From positions 372,001 through 436,000 of the forward strand of contig BSBK01000523.1 in NCBI GenBank assembly GCA_027943335.1: DNA of 64,000 nucleotides. Reading direction: 5' to 3'. A program made the translations under genes and the position numbers. Positions 11,372 through 21,922 of this stretch are shown here, piece by piece (the stretch's first letter is position 1; every line of letters begins with the position of its first letter). Origin of the DNA: Chamaecyparis obtusa. Lineage: Eukaryota; Streptophyta; Pinopsida; Cupressales; Cupressaceae. A model generated the notes under the pieces. It made no database searches and was not told where the DNA came from. It saw only the letters and a program-made list of their open reading frames with translations.

Positions 11372-12221
11372 TTGTATGCCCTACTTATTCTCATGTTCCA
11401 AAAGAGAAAAGAACAAAGCTAGAACCATCTGGAAGAAAAGGCATTTTTTTTTGTTGTAGTGATTCTTCAAAAGCGTACGGGATATATATTCCAAGTCAAA
11501 GGCAAATTGAAATCAGCAAGGATGTTACCTTTGATGAAGATACAGCTTGCAGGAAATCTAATGATTCTATCTTGGAATCTGATAGAGATGATTTTGAGGC
11601 TCCTCAAGATTTAGATGTCTGATCCAAATCCACCTTCAGAAACTCGGAGGGAGAATACAGATTTAGTTGATCCAATGGACTCTATAGGAATTTCAACAAG
11701 TCCCAGTAATAATTCAAGCAATAGGAAAAGACCCTTGTGGGCTAGGAACATTATCGAAGAAGCTGAAAATTATGCAACCCCTCATGGTACCTTCAAAGAG
11801 AGTAAAAGGCCTCACAAATATGCAGGTTATTTAGCCTTGTTGAGTCACATTTTAACTTCTGAGTCTTCTAATGTTGAAGAAGCTTCAAATTAGTAGGTTT
11901 GGAAAGATGCCATGATGGAAGAATATCAGTCCATCATTAAAAATGATGTATGGGACATTGTTCCAAGACCAAAAGATAGATTTGTCGTTTCATCTAAATG
12001 GTTATTTAAGATTAAGCATGCAGCTGATGGAAGTATAGAAAAGTACAAGGTCAGATTTGTAGCTAGAGATTTTTTCTCAAAAAGAAGGCATAGACTATGA
12101 AGAAACCTTTGCACCAATGGCTTGCTACACTTCCATCAGAACCATCATAGCTATTGCAGCAGTGAAGGGCTGGAAACTTCATCAAATAGATGTGAAAACA
12201 ACCTTCTTAGATGGAGTTATT
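11372..12221 (+). pseudogene. Copia-A integrase C-terminus and N-terminal reverse transcriptase; integrase core deleted
   Basis: From about 11375 the sequence encodes the post-core integrase segment (SHVPKEKRTKLEPSGRKGIF, then SKDVTFDEDTA). The HHCC zinc region and the D,D-35-E core are missing, so roughly 0.9 kb is gone at this junction. The linker 11615-11893 leads into the RT start (MMEEYQSIIKNDVWDIV, SSKWLFKIKHAADGSIEKYK, then EGIDYEETFAP in a shifted frame). It is interrupted after FLDGVI by LARD-B at 12222. The frame resumes at 23327 with EEEVYIEQLEGF. Confidence 0.8.
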
Positions 12222-12335
12222 CTGAGAGAGAACCCAAATTGGCTCTTCTTGGATTTTAATATAATTTTGAAATAACTACAACTATATTGTAATAATATTC
12301 ATGCGAAACAATTATGAATATATAGCTTTGAATTA

Positions 12336-12410
12336 TCGAATTGCAGACAATAGTTTTCTCTCGAATTGCAGACAATAGTTTTCTCTCGAATTGCAAACAA
12401 TAGTTTTCTC
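12336..12410. repeat. Three tandem 25-bp units
   Basis: Units tcgaattgca(g/a)acaatagttttctc at 12336, 12361 and 12386. The corresponding place in the other LARD-B LTR (about 22037-22061) has one copy, so the expansion happened after insertion. Confidence 0.85.
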
Positions 12411-12413
12411 TTA

Positions 12414-12568
12414 TAAAACAAGATGGAAGAATTGTTTTATGTATATTGAATGAATATTTACAAATGAGCGAAGCTCATATATACAAAACTGAATATACAA
12501 AATTAGCAACTATCTAAAAAAGCCGCAGTGAGCATTAAGAAAACAATAATATTAGAAATATTCAAATA
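12414..12568 (-). repeat. 3' LTR of Copia-C
   Basis: taaaacaagatggaag ... gaaatattcaaata on the plus strand, followed by ccctcccataatgctc, the polypurine tract on the minus strand. The last codons of pol (to 12503) run into this LTR. Confidence 0.85.
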
Positions 12569-15500
12569 CCCTCCCATAATGCTCAACCTATCAGTAACAC
12601 CAATAGCTTCCCTGAATTTGACAAATTTATCAGAACCAAGAGCCTTGGTGAAGATATCAACAGACTGCTCTAAAGTAGGAACATACAGCAACTGAATAGA
12701 TTTGTCTTCGACCAGCTGACAAATGTAATGACAATGTGTTTCGACATGCTTGGTTCGTTCATGGAAGACCGGATTCTTTGCCAGTTTGAGCACTCCCTGA
12801 TTATCACAGAATATAGGAGTCGGTCCTGACTAAGGTACATGCATATCTACAAGCATCCGCCGAAGCCAAACTGCCTCACAAGCTGCCTTAACTGCTCCCC
12901 GATATTCTGCTTCAGTTGAAGACAGAGCCACCGCCTGTTGCTTCTTACTAGTCCATGTCACAGCGGCAAATCCTAAGTTAAACACATATCCGGCGGTAGA
13001 CTTACGATCATCAACGGAGCCGGCCCAATCTGAATCTGTGTAGCCACATAGTGTAGAATCAGACTTCTGAGTGTATAGAAGACCATAATCAAGAGTACCA
13101 CTCACATAGCGCAGGACACGCTTTGCAGCTGTCCAATGATCAGTCTTGGGTGCTGTCATAAAGCGGGAGACATAGCTTACAGCAAAACTGATGTCAGGTC
13201 TGGTGGCAGTAAGAAAAATGAGACTACCCACTAGTTGTCTAAACAAGGATTCATCTACAACAGGTGAATCAGACTAAGCGGATAATTTGAGCCCGGGTTC
13301 CATAGGAGTGAGAGCAGGTTTGCAATCCTGCATTTTGAACCTGTCCAGAAGACTTCTAGCATACTTGGACTGAGAAAGAAAGATACTGTGTTCAGTCTGC
13401 CAAACCTCAATTCCGAGACAATAGTGCAAGAGTCCCAAATCTGTCATATCAAAAGTGCTGCACAAATCCTGTTTGATCTCCGTGATCAAATGTGTGGAGC
13501 TTCCCGTGATGATCAAATCATCCACATAAACAACGATAAACAAGACATCATCACCTACATGTTTGATATATAGGTTTGAGTCTGATGAACTCCTCTGAAA
13601 ACCATGGTCGGTTAAATATTTATCAATTTTCATGTACCAAGCTCGAGGAGCTTGTTTCAGACCATAGAGAGCTTTGACAAGTTTACAGACTTTGTGTTCC
13701 TGACTAGCAACTTTAAATCCAGAAGGTTGCGTCATGTAGACCTCTTCCTGTAAGTCACCATTCAAAAGAGCACTCTTGACATGCATCTAATGAACTTTCC
13801 AACCAAACTGAGCTGCTAGAGCAAGAACAAACCGTATGGTACTCATTTTAGCTGTAGGAGCAAAAGTCTCCTCATAGTCAATACCTTCCCTTTGTGAGAA
13901 CCCTCGAGCAACAAGACGAGCCTTATACTTGTCTAAGGTGCCATCAGCTTTATATTTTACCTTGTATACCCATTTGTAGCTAACGGGCTTCTTCCCTGCA
14001 GGAAGATCAGAAAGAACCCAAGTTTGATTTTTCTGAATACTCTGAAGTTCAGCTTCCATAGCCTGTTCCCATTTAGGAATATCTTTAGCCTTGGAATAAG
14101 TTTGGGGCTCATAAACACTATGAATGTTAGCCATAAGAGCAAAATTAACTATTTGTTTGCTCTTATTTCGCGAAACTCTACCTTCGATGAGCTCATCATC
14201 CCTTAGATCACTAATAGTTTTAACCCACCATTTGGGTCGGAGAGTAGAAGAGTTGACCTCTGCAGGAGCCAGAGGAGCTGGAGGTTCAGGAGCAACAACG
14301 GGAGGATCATTCTCAGGAGCCTCAACAGGATCAACATCAGGTGTCCCAGGACAAGCATTATCTGTATCATTCTTCCCATCAGGTGGTGCTAAAGGAAGGG
14401 GAACACTGTGAGGCTGTTCCTCAGAACATTGCTCAGAAGAGGACAGAAACGATCCTTGAGTTTCATCAAAAACAACATCACGACTAAAGATAAGATGATC
14501 AGTGTCGATATCTATCAACCTATAGGCCTTATGGTTGTCACTATACCCTGTCATCATGAGTCTCTGAGTCTTGGAGTCTAATTTGGAACGTTTAGCATCA
14601 GGAATCCAGACATAGGCAAGAGAGCCAAAAATCTTCAGGTGGCTGATCTTGGGCTTACGACCAGACCACAATTCTTCAGGAGTTTTGGTCTTGACAGCCT
14701 GAGTAGGGGAACGATTTAGAAGGTAAACAGCAGTAAACACTGCTTCTGCCCAATACTTATTAGGAACACTCCTGTGTTGTAACATAGAACGAGCCATCTC
14801 AACAATCGTACGATTGCGACGCTCAACAACACTGTTTTGCTGAGGAGTGTAAGGTGTGGTGAATTGGTGCTTGATGCCATGTTCAACACAAAAATCGGAG
14901 AATGCATGAGAACAAAATTCCCCCCCATTATCTGTTCTAAGAGAAATGATACTACAGCCAGACTCGTTTTCAACCAACAACTTAAAATTCTGGAATGGAC
15001 GAAGTGCATCTGATTTTTGTTTAAGAAAGTACACCCACATTTTTCTACTAAAATCATCAACAATAAGCAAAAAATATGTGCAACCAGTAACTGAAGATGT
15101 ATTCATAGGACCACAAATATCAGCATGAAGTAATTGAAGTACCTAAGATGCACGCCAAGAATCTCCATCTGTGAAGGGAGTCCGATGTTGTTTACCAGCT
15201 TGACAGGCGTCACATACTCCAAGATGTTGCATCTGAATCGGAGGGAGCCCAAAAACAAGTTCCTCCCGGGATAGCTGAGAGAGATACTGGATGTTGAGAT
15301 GTCCATATCTCTGATGCCACAAAGTGCTGAGAGATAAATCACGAGCTGCCATAGCTATTTCAGGAGAATCACCAGTGTCAGTAAGCCAATATAGGCCATG
15401 ATCCTCTAGACCAGTAGCAACAGTAAGACGAGTCTCTCGATCAATAATGGAACATTTTTGGGAACTGAATACCACATCCAACTGGGGAGAATTTTTCATG

Positions 15501-16639
15501 ATCTGACTCACAGAGAGCAGATTTAGAGCCATGCCAGGAACGTAGCATACATTGAGAAAGATGAGCTGACACCCACCAGATTGTATCTGAACATTTCCTC
15601 GGCCAATAATTTTGAACTCCTCTCCTCCGCCAAACACAACTGAATTGCTGTATGGATAGAAATCCGTAAACCAGTCACGCCAATGGGAGAAATGACATGA
15701 AGCACCAGAATCGATATACCAAGCAGATGATCGGGCTAAATCGGAAGGGCTTTTAGCCATAAAGGCGTAGAACACAGATTCCTTTGTCTCAGAATGTTCA
15801 GCAACATTGGCTTGCTGATTGGACCCTCCCAGCTTCTTCTGTTCGGAAGCAAGTCGCTGACGACAATCTTTCTTCATGTGGCCATACTTACGGCAGTAAT
15901 GACACTGAACACTCTTCTGCTGAAAACTGCCTGAGGATTGATGTGAACTACCCTGTGGAGATGACTAAGATGGCTGAAACTTAGCTGCAAAGGCTTGTTC
16001 TGACGAGGGTGAGGAGGCACGGCTGCCAAACTGCTGCTTCCAATGATCGTGCTGTAGGAGTCTGGTGCATAACTCTGGGAATTTCAGATCAACATTAGTT
16101 GAGGTAATGTTGAGAGTCTCTATGAAATGCTCATAAGAGGTGGGCAAGCTTTTCAAGGTAATAACAACCATATCTTATTCCTCCATTTTCCGACCGATGG
16201 CGTCAAGCTGATCATGAATGTCCTTAATCTTTGTGAGATGTTCCTGTAAGGACATACGTTCATCCATCATAATGGAAAACAACTGATTCTTCAGAAAGAA
16301 CGCTCGACTCTTGTCGGATGTTTCATGCAGCTCCTTTAAATATTTCCAGATGTCTGCAGCCGACTTGCCAGAGGGAATCTGAGGTAGCTAATCATCTGTG
16401 ACGGAGAGCTTGAGAAGCATAACAGTTTCTCGATTCTGATCATCAAATTTATCCTGTTCTATTGTAACGGAGGTCCCACCAGGCGTGCTAGTGGGGGCAG
16501 GACGAGTTTCTATGCTTAGAACAAGTGCATCCAAACGACGATACTCGAAGATGGTTAACATTCGCTGCTTCCAGGTGTTGTAATTGCTGCCATTAAACCG
16601 TTGACTGTTTTCCAGCATCATGTTGGTCAAGGATGCCAT
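12503..16639 (-). pseudogene. gag-pol: Copia-C gag-pol polyprotein, intact frame with seven premature stops
   Basis: Single minus-strand frame of 1,379 codons from ATG 16639 (MASLTNMMLENSQRFNGSNY). Order: UBN2-type Gag; zinc knuckle CHYCRKYGHMKKDC (about 15910); protease WYIDSGASCHFS; HHCC zinc region HQRYGHLN...CDACQAGK; integrase core with VDDFSRK, RTDNGGEF and NSVVERRNRT; RT with KARLVARGFSQ and YVDDLIITGS; RNase H with YTDSDWAGS, ALSSTEAEYRG and FCDNQG. All catalytic motifs are present. There is no frameshift; the frame is broken by TAG at 16388, 15965, 15143, 13787, 13274 and 12830, and TAA at 16175 (lowest coordinate of each). The terminal TAA is at 12503. It would have encoded everything needed for autonomous transposition before the stops arose. 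Confidence 0.92.
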
Positions 16640-17298
16640 TTGCACAAAGTTCGAGGCAAATTTTAGACTGACCCAGAAAAAATTGACAAGTACCCAGAAG
16701 AGTAGACAAAAAACCCAGAAGGAATCTGCAATCACAATGCAAATTCGTTGGCCCGAAAATCGAGGCACGAAAAATGAGGTACCCAAAAAATTATGACGAA
16801 GACCCAAATGAGGTCTCGAAAAACCCACCACAAATATGAAATCCAATGCAAATTCCAAGCTCAAAAATTAGGGTTTTCGAAGAAAACCCTAATTGGCGGC
16901 AAAGGAAGGACACTTTTTTTTTTTGCAAAACAAAAAATGGCAGTTAAGACCAAAAGAGGCGCGGTTAATATTCAGACAACCAAAAACGTGAATCTGGTTG
17001 CAAAAGACGGAGCACAAGTCGCGATGTGAATGCCGTGAATGAGACCGCGGTTGCAGAAGTCTTTAGCCGTGAATGAAGTCGCGGTTTGGTTGCAGAAGCT
17101 TGGAGCACAGGTCGTGAATGTCGTGAGGACTGGAGCGACGTGAATGCCGTGAAGCTTGGACGCGATGGCTTCAACAGAAGCTTGGACGCGGGCGGAAGAC
17201 CAGAACCGAAAAAAACAGGTCGCAGAGAGCCGATATTGATCGGATAACTTCGAAAGACGAAGTTATAATATCTTAGTTCTTGAAAACGAAACAAACAA
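16640..17298 (-). other. Untranslated leader of Copia-C
   Basis: Between the primer site and the gag ATG. It has a purine/poly-A stretch (plus strand run of t at about 16914-16924) and repeated gtgaatgccgtgaa/cgcggtt-like short repeats at 17021-17180. No homologous protein was seen in its frames. Confidence 0.6.
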
Positions 17299-17310
17299 GC
17301 TCTGATACCA
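17299..17310 (-). promoter_or_regulatory. Primer-binding site of Copia-C
   Basis: gctctgatacca, the reverse complement of tggtatcagagc, touching the 5' LTR. Confidence 0.85.
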
Positions 17311-17463
17311 TAAAACAAGATGGAAGAATTGTTTTATGTATATTGAATGAATATTTACAAATGAGCGAAGCTCATATATACAAAACTGAATATACAAAAT
17401 TAGCAACTCTAAAAAAGCCGCAGTGAGCATTAAGAAAACAATAATATTAGAAATATTCTAATA
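17311..17463 (-). repeat. 5' LTR of Copia-C
   Basis: taaaacaagatggaag ... gaaatattctaata. It differs from the 3' LTR by a missing tat (aactatctaaaa versus aactctaaaa) and one base near the end, so insertion is fairly recent. Confidence 0.85.
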
Positions 17464-18740
17464 TCTTAAACTATTATAAAAAGAAAATTTATTTGCAAAA
17501 ACAAATTACATAAACATCTTATTCCAAAAATTTATTCAAGCACCCGAAACCGAAAATGCTCTCTAGCTGTCATGTTTTCCACACAAATGAAGCCGCCACC
17601 TTGAATTAACAACACATGACTGCAAATTAGCAATACGTGTAATGTCTGCACTGGACGCCGTACTAAGGAAATGGCCTAACGGCCTTTGCTGGAGTGATAA
17701 TGATACCAGGATATGTTGCCGCCAACACCCTCACACCCACGTGATGCAAATCTAGTTTGATGTAAGGAATGTATGGCCGGTTTTGCTAATAAATAAACGC
17801 CTCTCAATACATAATACAATCGCAGCTTGAACACATATGCAAACAACAATGATTTTCGATAATCTTTCCTTTGATAATTTTGATAATCAAGAAATAATTA
17901 TATCAGCCTCCAAAATATAATTCCAGAACTTTGTTGTGTTGAATTTACAAACACAATTTCTTCAGCAAACTTGAACTCCAAGTTGAATCATTCACCAATC
18001 TGATATACAACAGCACTGAATTGTGATCTCAGAGATAATCAGCATGTAAAATTCACCATCATCAAATAATGGCTCAAATTACGAAAATGAGGAATCAGTC
18101 CTTGAAACCCTAGCCAGGATTTGTCTTCTTCCCAAATTCCAAGAAAAAAAATGATTGCATAAGATGAGAAAAGTGCTTTTTCGAGTAGAATATATAGGCT
18201 TTATGGAAAAAGCACTTTTTAATATTTTCACTTAATTGGCTTTTAAAAATAATCTCACTTTATAACATAAAGTTATAAAGTCATAAGTTATTAAATTAAA
18301 TCAAAATAATTTAATTTAATAACGCATCTAAAATATAAGCCACTGAACTGTCTGACTGCAATCAACGAACTTCTGACAAAGCACCAAGTCCAACTGCCCA
18401 GCTAGGAATAGGCACTGCCCTGCCAGAAATAGCCACTGCTAAAAATAGACTTACTATAAATAGTAAGTCTCTCAAACTAGAGATTCTCTGAAACTCGATC
18501 TTGAGATATCTGACGCTCCGTGCAGACACCCTACTAATCCTGGCCATACCCAAAATATCACTTACTAAAAATAGTAAGTTGACCAAAATGATCCGAACGA
18601 AGAGCAGACCTGATAATCAGAACCTCCAGAATGGAATCCGAACGCTGGCTTCACCATCTGACCCCCTCTGATCGCCTGATTAGCCTGTGAGGGTTGCCAA
18701 ACCAAGCTAATCCCATAAGTCTAAAAACAGGGACATTACA

Positions 18741-18757
18741 GTCCTCCCTTCCCAAGA
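18741..18757 (-). promoter_or_regulatory. Polypurine tract of LARD-B
   Basis: The plus strand gtcctcccttcccaag is purine-rich on the minus strand and abuts the LTR start tgtaatgtccc. It is followed by tgcttgtcctcaagcaa as in E2. Confidence 0.7.
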
Positions 18758-18794
18758 TTGCTTGTCCTCAAGCAATCAGGAAAAACAAGCAACA

Positions 18795-21700
18795 TCATAA
18801 ACCACCCGGATCCCAAAGATAGTCACAAGTAATGTCCCGATCCTCACCAAACTCTTGTGAAGAAAGAACCAACATCAACAGAACAAGCACCATTGAAAAC
18901 AACATCTGTAAACCAACTATAGATGTCGATGCCGAAAACAACCCAACGGAACTCAACCCATCTGAAATAACAACTCTGTCAAAACCTGAGTCCCCATCTA
19001 TCCAGCACTCACACCCAACTGCACTGGGAAAACAACAGTGACCAAATGTGCCTGAATCACTGTTATCAACTCTGCCCTCTAATAAACAGTCTTGAGTGTG
19101 TGGATATTGCAAGTAATCTAACTTGTAACTGCCAAATCCATCTGCAAACGATGGTGCTAATCCATCCCATAATGGATGGTAGGATATTGGAGCCGGTTTA
19201 CCCCTGCGTGAGGTCAAATCTTCCACCTGAGGGTCAAAAGAAAAATGATGAGCATACCTCACCGTGAAATGTCGGTCAGAAACCCTAATCTCTGTCAATA
19301 GCTCATCATTACCAAACTGGGAATCATGAGATGGCTCCAATCTTTGACTCCGCATAACTGTAGGCTGGGTAGGAACCTGAGCAACCCTCTCAACAAACCC
19401 AACCTCGAAATCCCTGTGGGGAAGCATAGTAGAAAGAGTCTCCACAATCTTCCTAGCCAACCTCCAAATAGCACAAGAGCCTCAGATGAGAGTACCCTCA
19501 GACACTCTATAAGAATCCTGTCGCACATCTGCACTCTCAAGTAAATATTCCATAAAAGACTCGGTGCAGTAGAAATTATACGTTGAAGCGTCAACATACT
19601 CCCCCGCAATCCACAGTTGATCCCTCTGAAAATGTGGCACAATCAACTATCCCATGCAATCAGCTATGTGAGATGATGAAATGGATTCACTCCCAACTAA
19701 GGGAAGCAAATCAACCTGAGAGCTCGACTCCACTGGTACTCCTACCTCAACCGTACCAAGTGCTCCCATATCCAGAACAGATGTGTCTGCCACAACATCA
19801 TGTTCCTCAATACCAACTGTAGGAGGAAACTCACCACCAACCACCTCAATGTGCAATCGAACTGGGTCTAGGGCTGGTGTGGACCGTAAATACTCCAACT
19901 CCACGGTCACCTCCTCCAATTGTAACTGTGACTCCTAAAGAGCCCGCTGAGTATCCTCTAAAACCTCAGTAGTCGCTATGAGCTCCTGGGTAAGCTCACC
20001 CACCTCCTCTCTGTCCATCAGTGCCTCATAAGTTGTACTCCCCAACTCCACCAGGTGATCTCAGTCGGCTACCATTTGTAAATAGTTATGTGTCAAAATC
20101 TTGACAGCCTCACGCAAAGAGTGAATCTCTGTCAATGAAAGATAACCACCACTGGGCTCATCTGTCATAGGAGCACCCCAACCATAAACAACCAACAACT
20201 GACGAGCAGGATCAAAATGCTCGAGAGTAGAAGAAATATCCCTCTCATCAACTCGCAACTAGCTAGTCACATGATGACTCTGCACAACAGGCCTCCTATG
20301 AACAACCTCAAACGCACTGTCTACACTATGAGAGGAAGCTGTAACCAACAAACTCCCCTCAAGATCACCCTCTCTCTGTGTACTTACATCTGAGTACACC
20401 TCTACAAACTGAGTACAGGCATCAGACACATCCTCATCTAAATCCCAAGAAGCTGCTGCTGGAACTGACTCAAAACAATCTCCAGCTCCCTCATCCTCTG
20501 CAACTATCTGATTATCCAAACCCTGAGGCACATCCTCGTGAGTTACCGAAGAAGTAACCCCGTCTCTAAAAGTGGAAGCCCTGGCTGTAACAAACTCCTG
20601 CCACTCATAAGCTTCCCTGTCCTCATCTATGAGTCCCTATAACACAAACTCCTGGAACCCACCATCACCAACTGACAACACTGAATCAACGCCCAAAGTC
20701 AAATATAGAAAGCCAGAAACACTACAGCATTCATCGTTCTCGCTCTCAGCATCAAAGATATCTACAATGCTAGTGTACACATCATCTATCGACATCTCCT
20801 CTACTAACTCTGGCTGCATACACGACTCAATGTCATCATGTGAATCAACTAAATTGTGGCATGAAACTACGTCGCCCAAATCAACTGCAACACTCCCATC
20901 CTGAGTGTCATCACTAAAAAGCTCCATGCTCACATCCTCAACACAGGAATAAACCATTGTCTCCTATACCGATCCCACACTGCGACTGCTATCAAAAATC
21001 TCTGAGCTGTCAGAGCTCATACACTCCTCGCAGTCACCACCCAACATCTCACAGGGGGTGTCATCTCCAATGCAATTCACAGCATCCTCAAAGGTGTCAT
21101 CAGATGTGTCTATACTATCAGCCCCCACATCTCCTGCTGAAATCTCATTTGCGGACACGGGTCTCCGCACACATGACTCAACGTCAAGTTGTGCACCAAT
21201 AATGCGAGAGCACGAACTGTCATCAACTGACCCTGTTGTAATGCCCAGATCACCAACCTCACCACTGGGAGACTCCATACATGCCTCGGTCCCAACTGAG
21301 GAAGCAACTGCCTCCTGAACTAAAGTGGCACTACTACAGCTGACATAGACATCTCCAATAATAACCCCCTCCATGAAAGAGTCTGAACCCTCAATGATAA
21401 CTGCAACATCAACTGACTCTGTACAATCCGTAGTGACTGCTCTGGGAGCCTCAACCTGGTAATGCTCAGCGCTACTGTCAACCAATGGCACTGTAACACC
21501 CACTGGCTTCTGTGCAATAAATCCATCACCACCACTGCGGATGGAAATAGCAGGTGCTGAACTAGGTGTAGGAACATCAGCATCATGGACTACCGTCGGA
21601 GAAAACTCCAGCCTTCTCCCCTGCAAACTCGATGTCAGCCTTCTAAAGGCAAAGACCATATATCTCGCTGCCCTGTCTACTGTAACTGGATCCAACAAAC

Positions 21701-21824
21701 TCTTTGCTAATCTCTGCTGATGCAGTCTAAGTCTCTCCATGCTTTCTACTAAAGCATTTAATTCCTCTCTATTTCCCTTACTGCTATGATGACTTCCAGA
21801 ACTGGATCTCCTGTATTTATCCAT
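18795..21824 (-). pseudogene. LARD-B long ORF, about 1,010 codons, unknown acidic/coiled-coil protein
   Basis: From ATG 21824 (MDKYRRSSSGSHHSSK) one frame runs to TGA at 18795 without an indel, broken by TAG at codons 287, 396, 522, 630 and 726 and TGA at 588 and 781. Residues 1-60 are Ser/His-rich and then helical (ELNALVESMERLRLHQQRLA). About 100-520 are acidic and rich in Ser, Val, Asp, with scattered Cys. About 525-700 contain coiled-coil-like segments (EEVGELTQELIATTEVLEDT; LQLEEVTVELEYL). The C-terminal third has GFVERVAQVPTQ and a hydrophobic stretch (LFSMVLVLLMLVL) about 30 residues from the end. No CCHC knuckle, protease DSG/DTG, RT or integrase motif is visible. I do not recognise the protein. 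It may be a highly divergent Gag, an env-like late ORF or a captured host gene. Confidence 0.7.
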
Positions 21825-21910
21825 GGCTAGAGAAAATAGAAGTGTTGATCACTTTAAAAAAAACTTTTGAATAAAAATGACTCCAGACCCCACAGGATGG
21901 CAGGAAAATA

Positions 21911-21922
21911 GCTCTGATACCA
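21911..21922 (-). promoter_or_regulatory. Primer-binding site of LARD-B
   Basis: gctctgatacca (reverse complement tggtatcagagc) touches the LTR at 21923. Its neighbour cacaggatggcaggaaaata resembles E2's ctacaggatggcaagatcat, tying the two elements together. Confidence 0.85.

Larger units (their letters stand above)
12414..17463 (-). mobile_element. Copia-C: nearly complete copia element with very short LTRs
   Basis: About 5.05 kb, inserted in LARD-B's 3' LTR with the perfect duplication tctta (12409-12413 and 17464-17468); the uninterrupted site is visible in the other LARD-B LTR at about 22061. LTRs are 155 and 153 bp. Primer site 17299-17310, polypurine tract 12569-12584, and a complete gag-protease-integrase-RT-RNase H frame. 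Termini read TA...TA instead of TG...CA when defined by the target duplication. It is the youngest layer of the nest. Confidence 0.9.
12222..18740 (-). repeat. 3' LTR of LARD-B, interrupted by Copia-C
   Basis: Segments 12222-12413 and 17469-18740 together match the 5' LTR 21923-23321 closely. It begins ctgagagagaaccc and ends gggacattaca. Compared with the other copy it has extra 25-bp repeats (12336-12410) and a small length difference near 17704 (an extra accaggatatgtt-like stretch). Confidence 0.85.

Noticed and set aside
14124..14411. Plus-strand frames within Copia-C
   Set aside because: They are antisense to the integrase/RT linker and show only low-complexity reverse translations.
12503..16639. 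TAG readthrough or an altered genetic code in Copia-C
   Set aside because: TAGs lie at scattered former Gln codons inside domains, not at a gag-pol border, and Copia-J and the LINEs carry all three stop types.
20629..21318. Plus-strand Ser/Pro-rich frames in LARD-B
   Set aside because: Antisense shadows of the acidic long frame, which alone is continuous through 3 kb.
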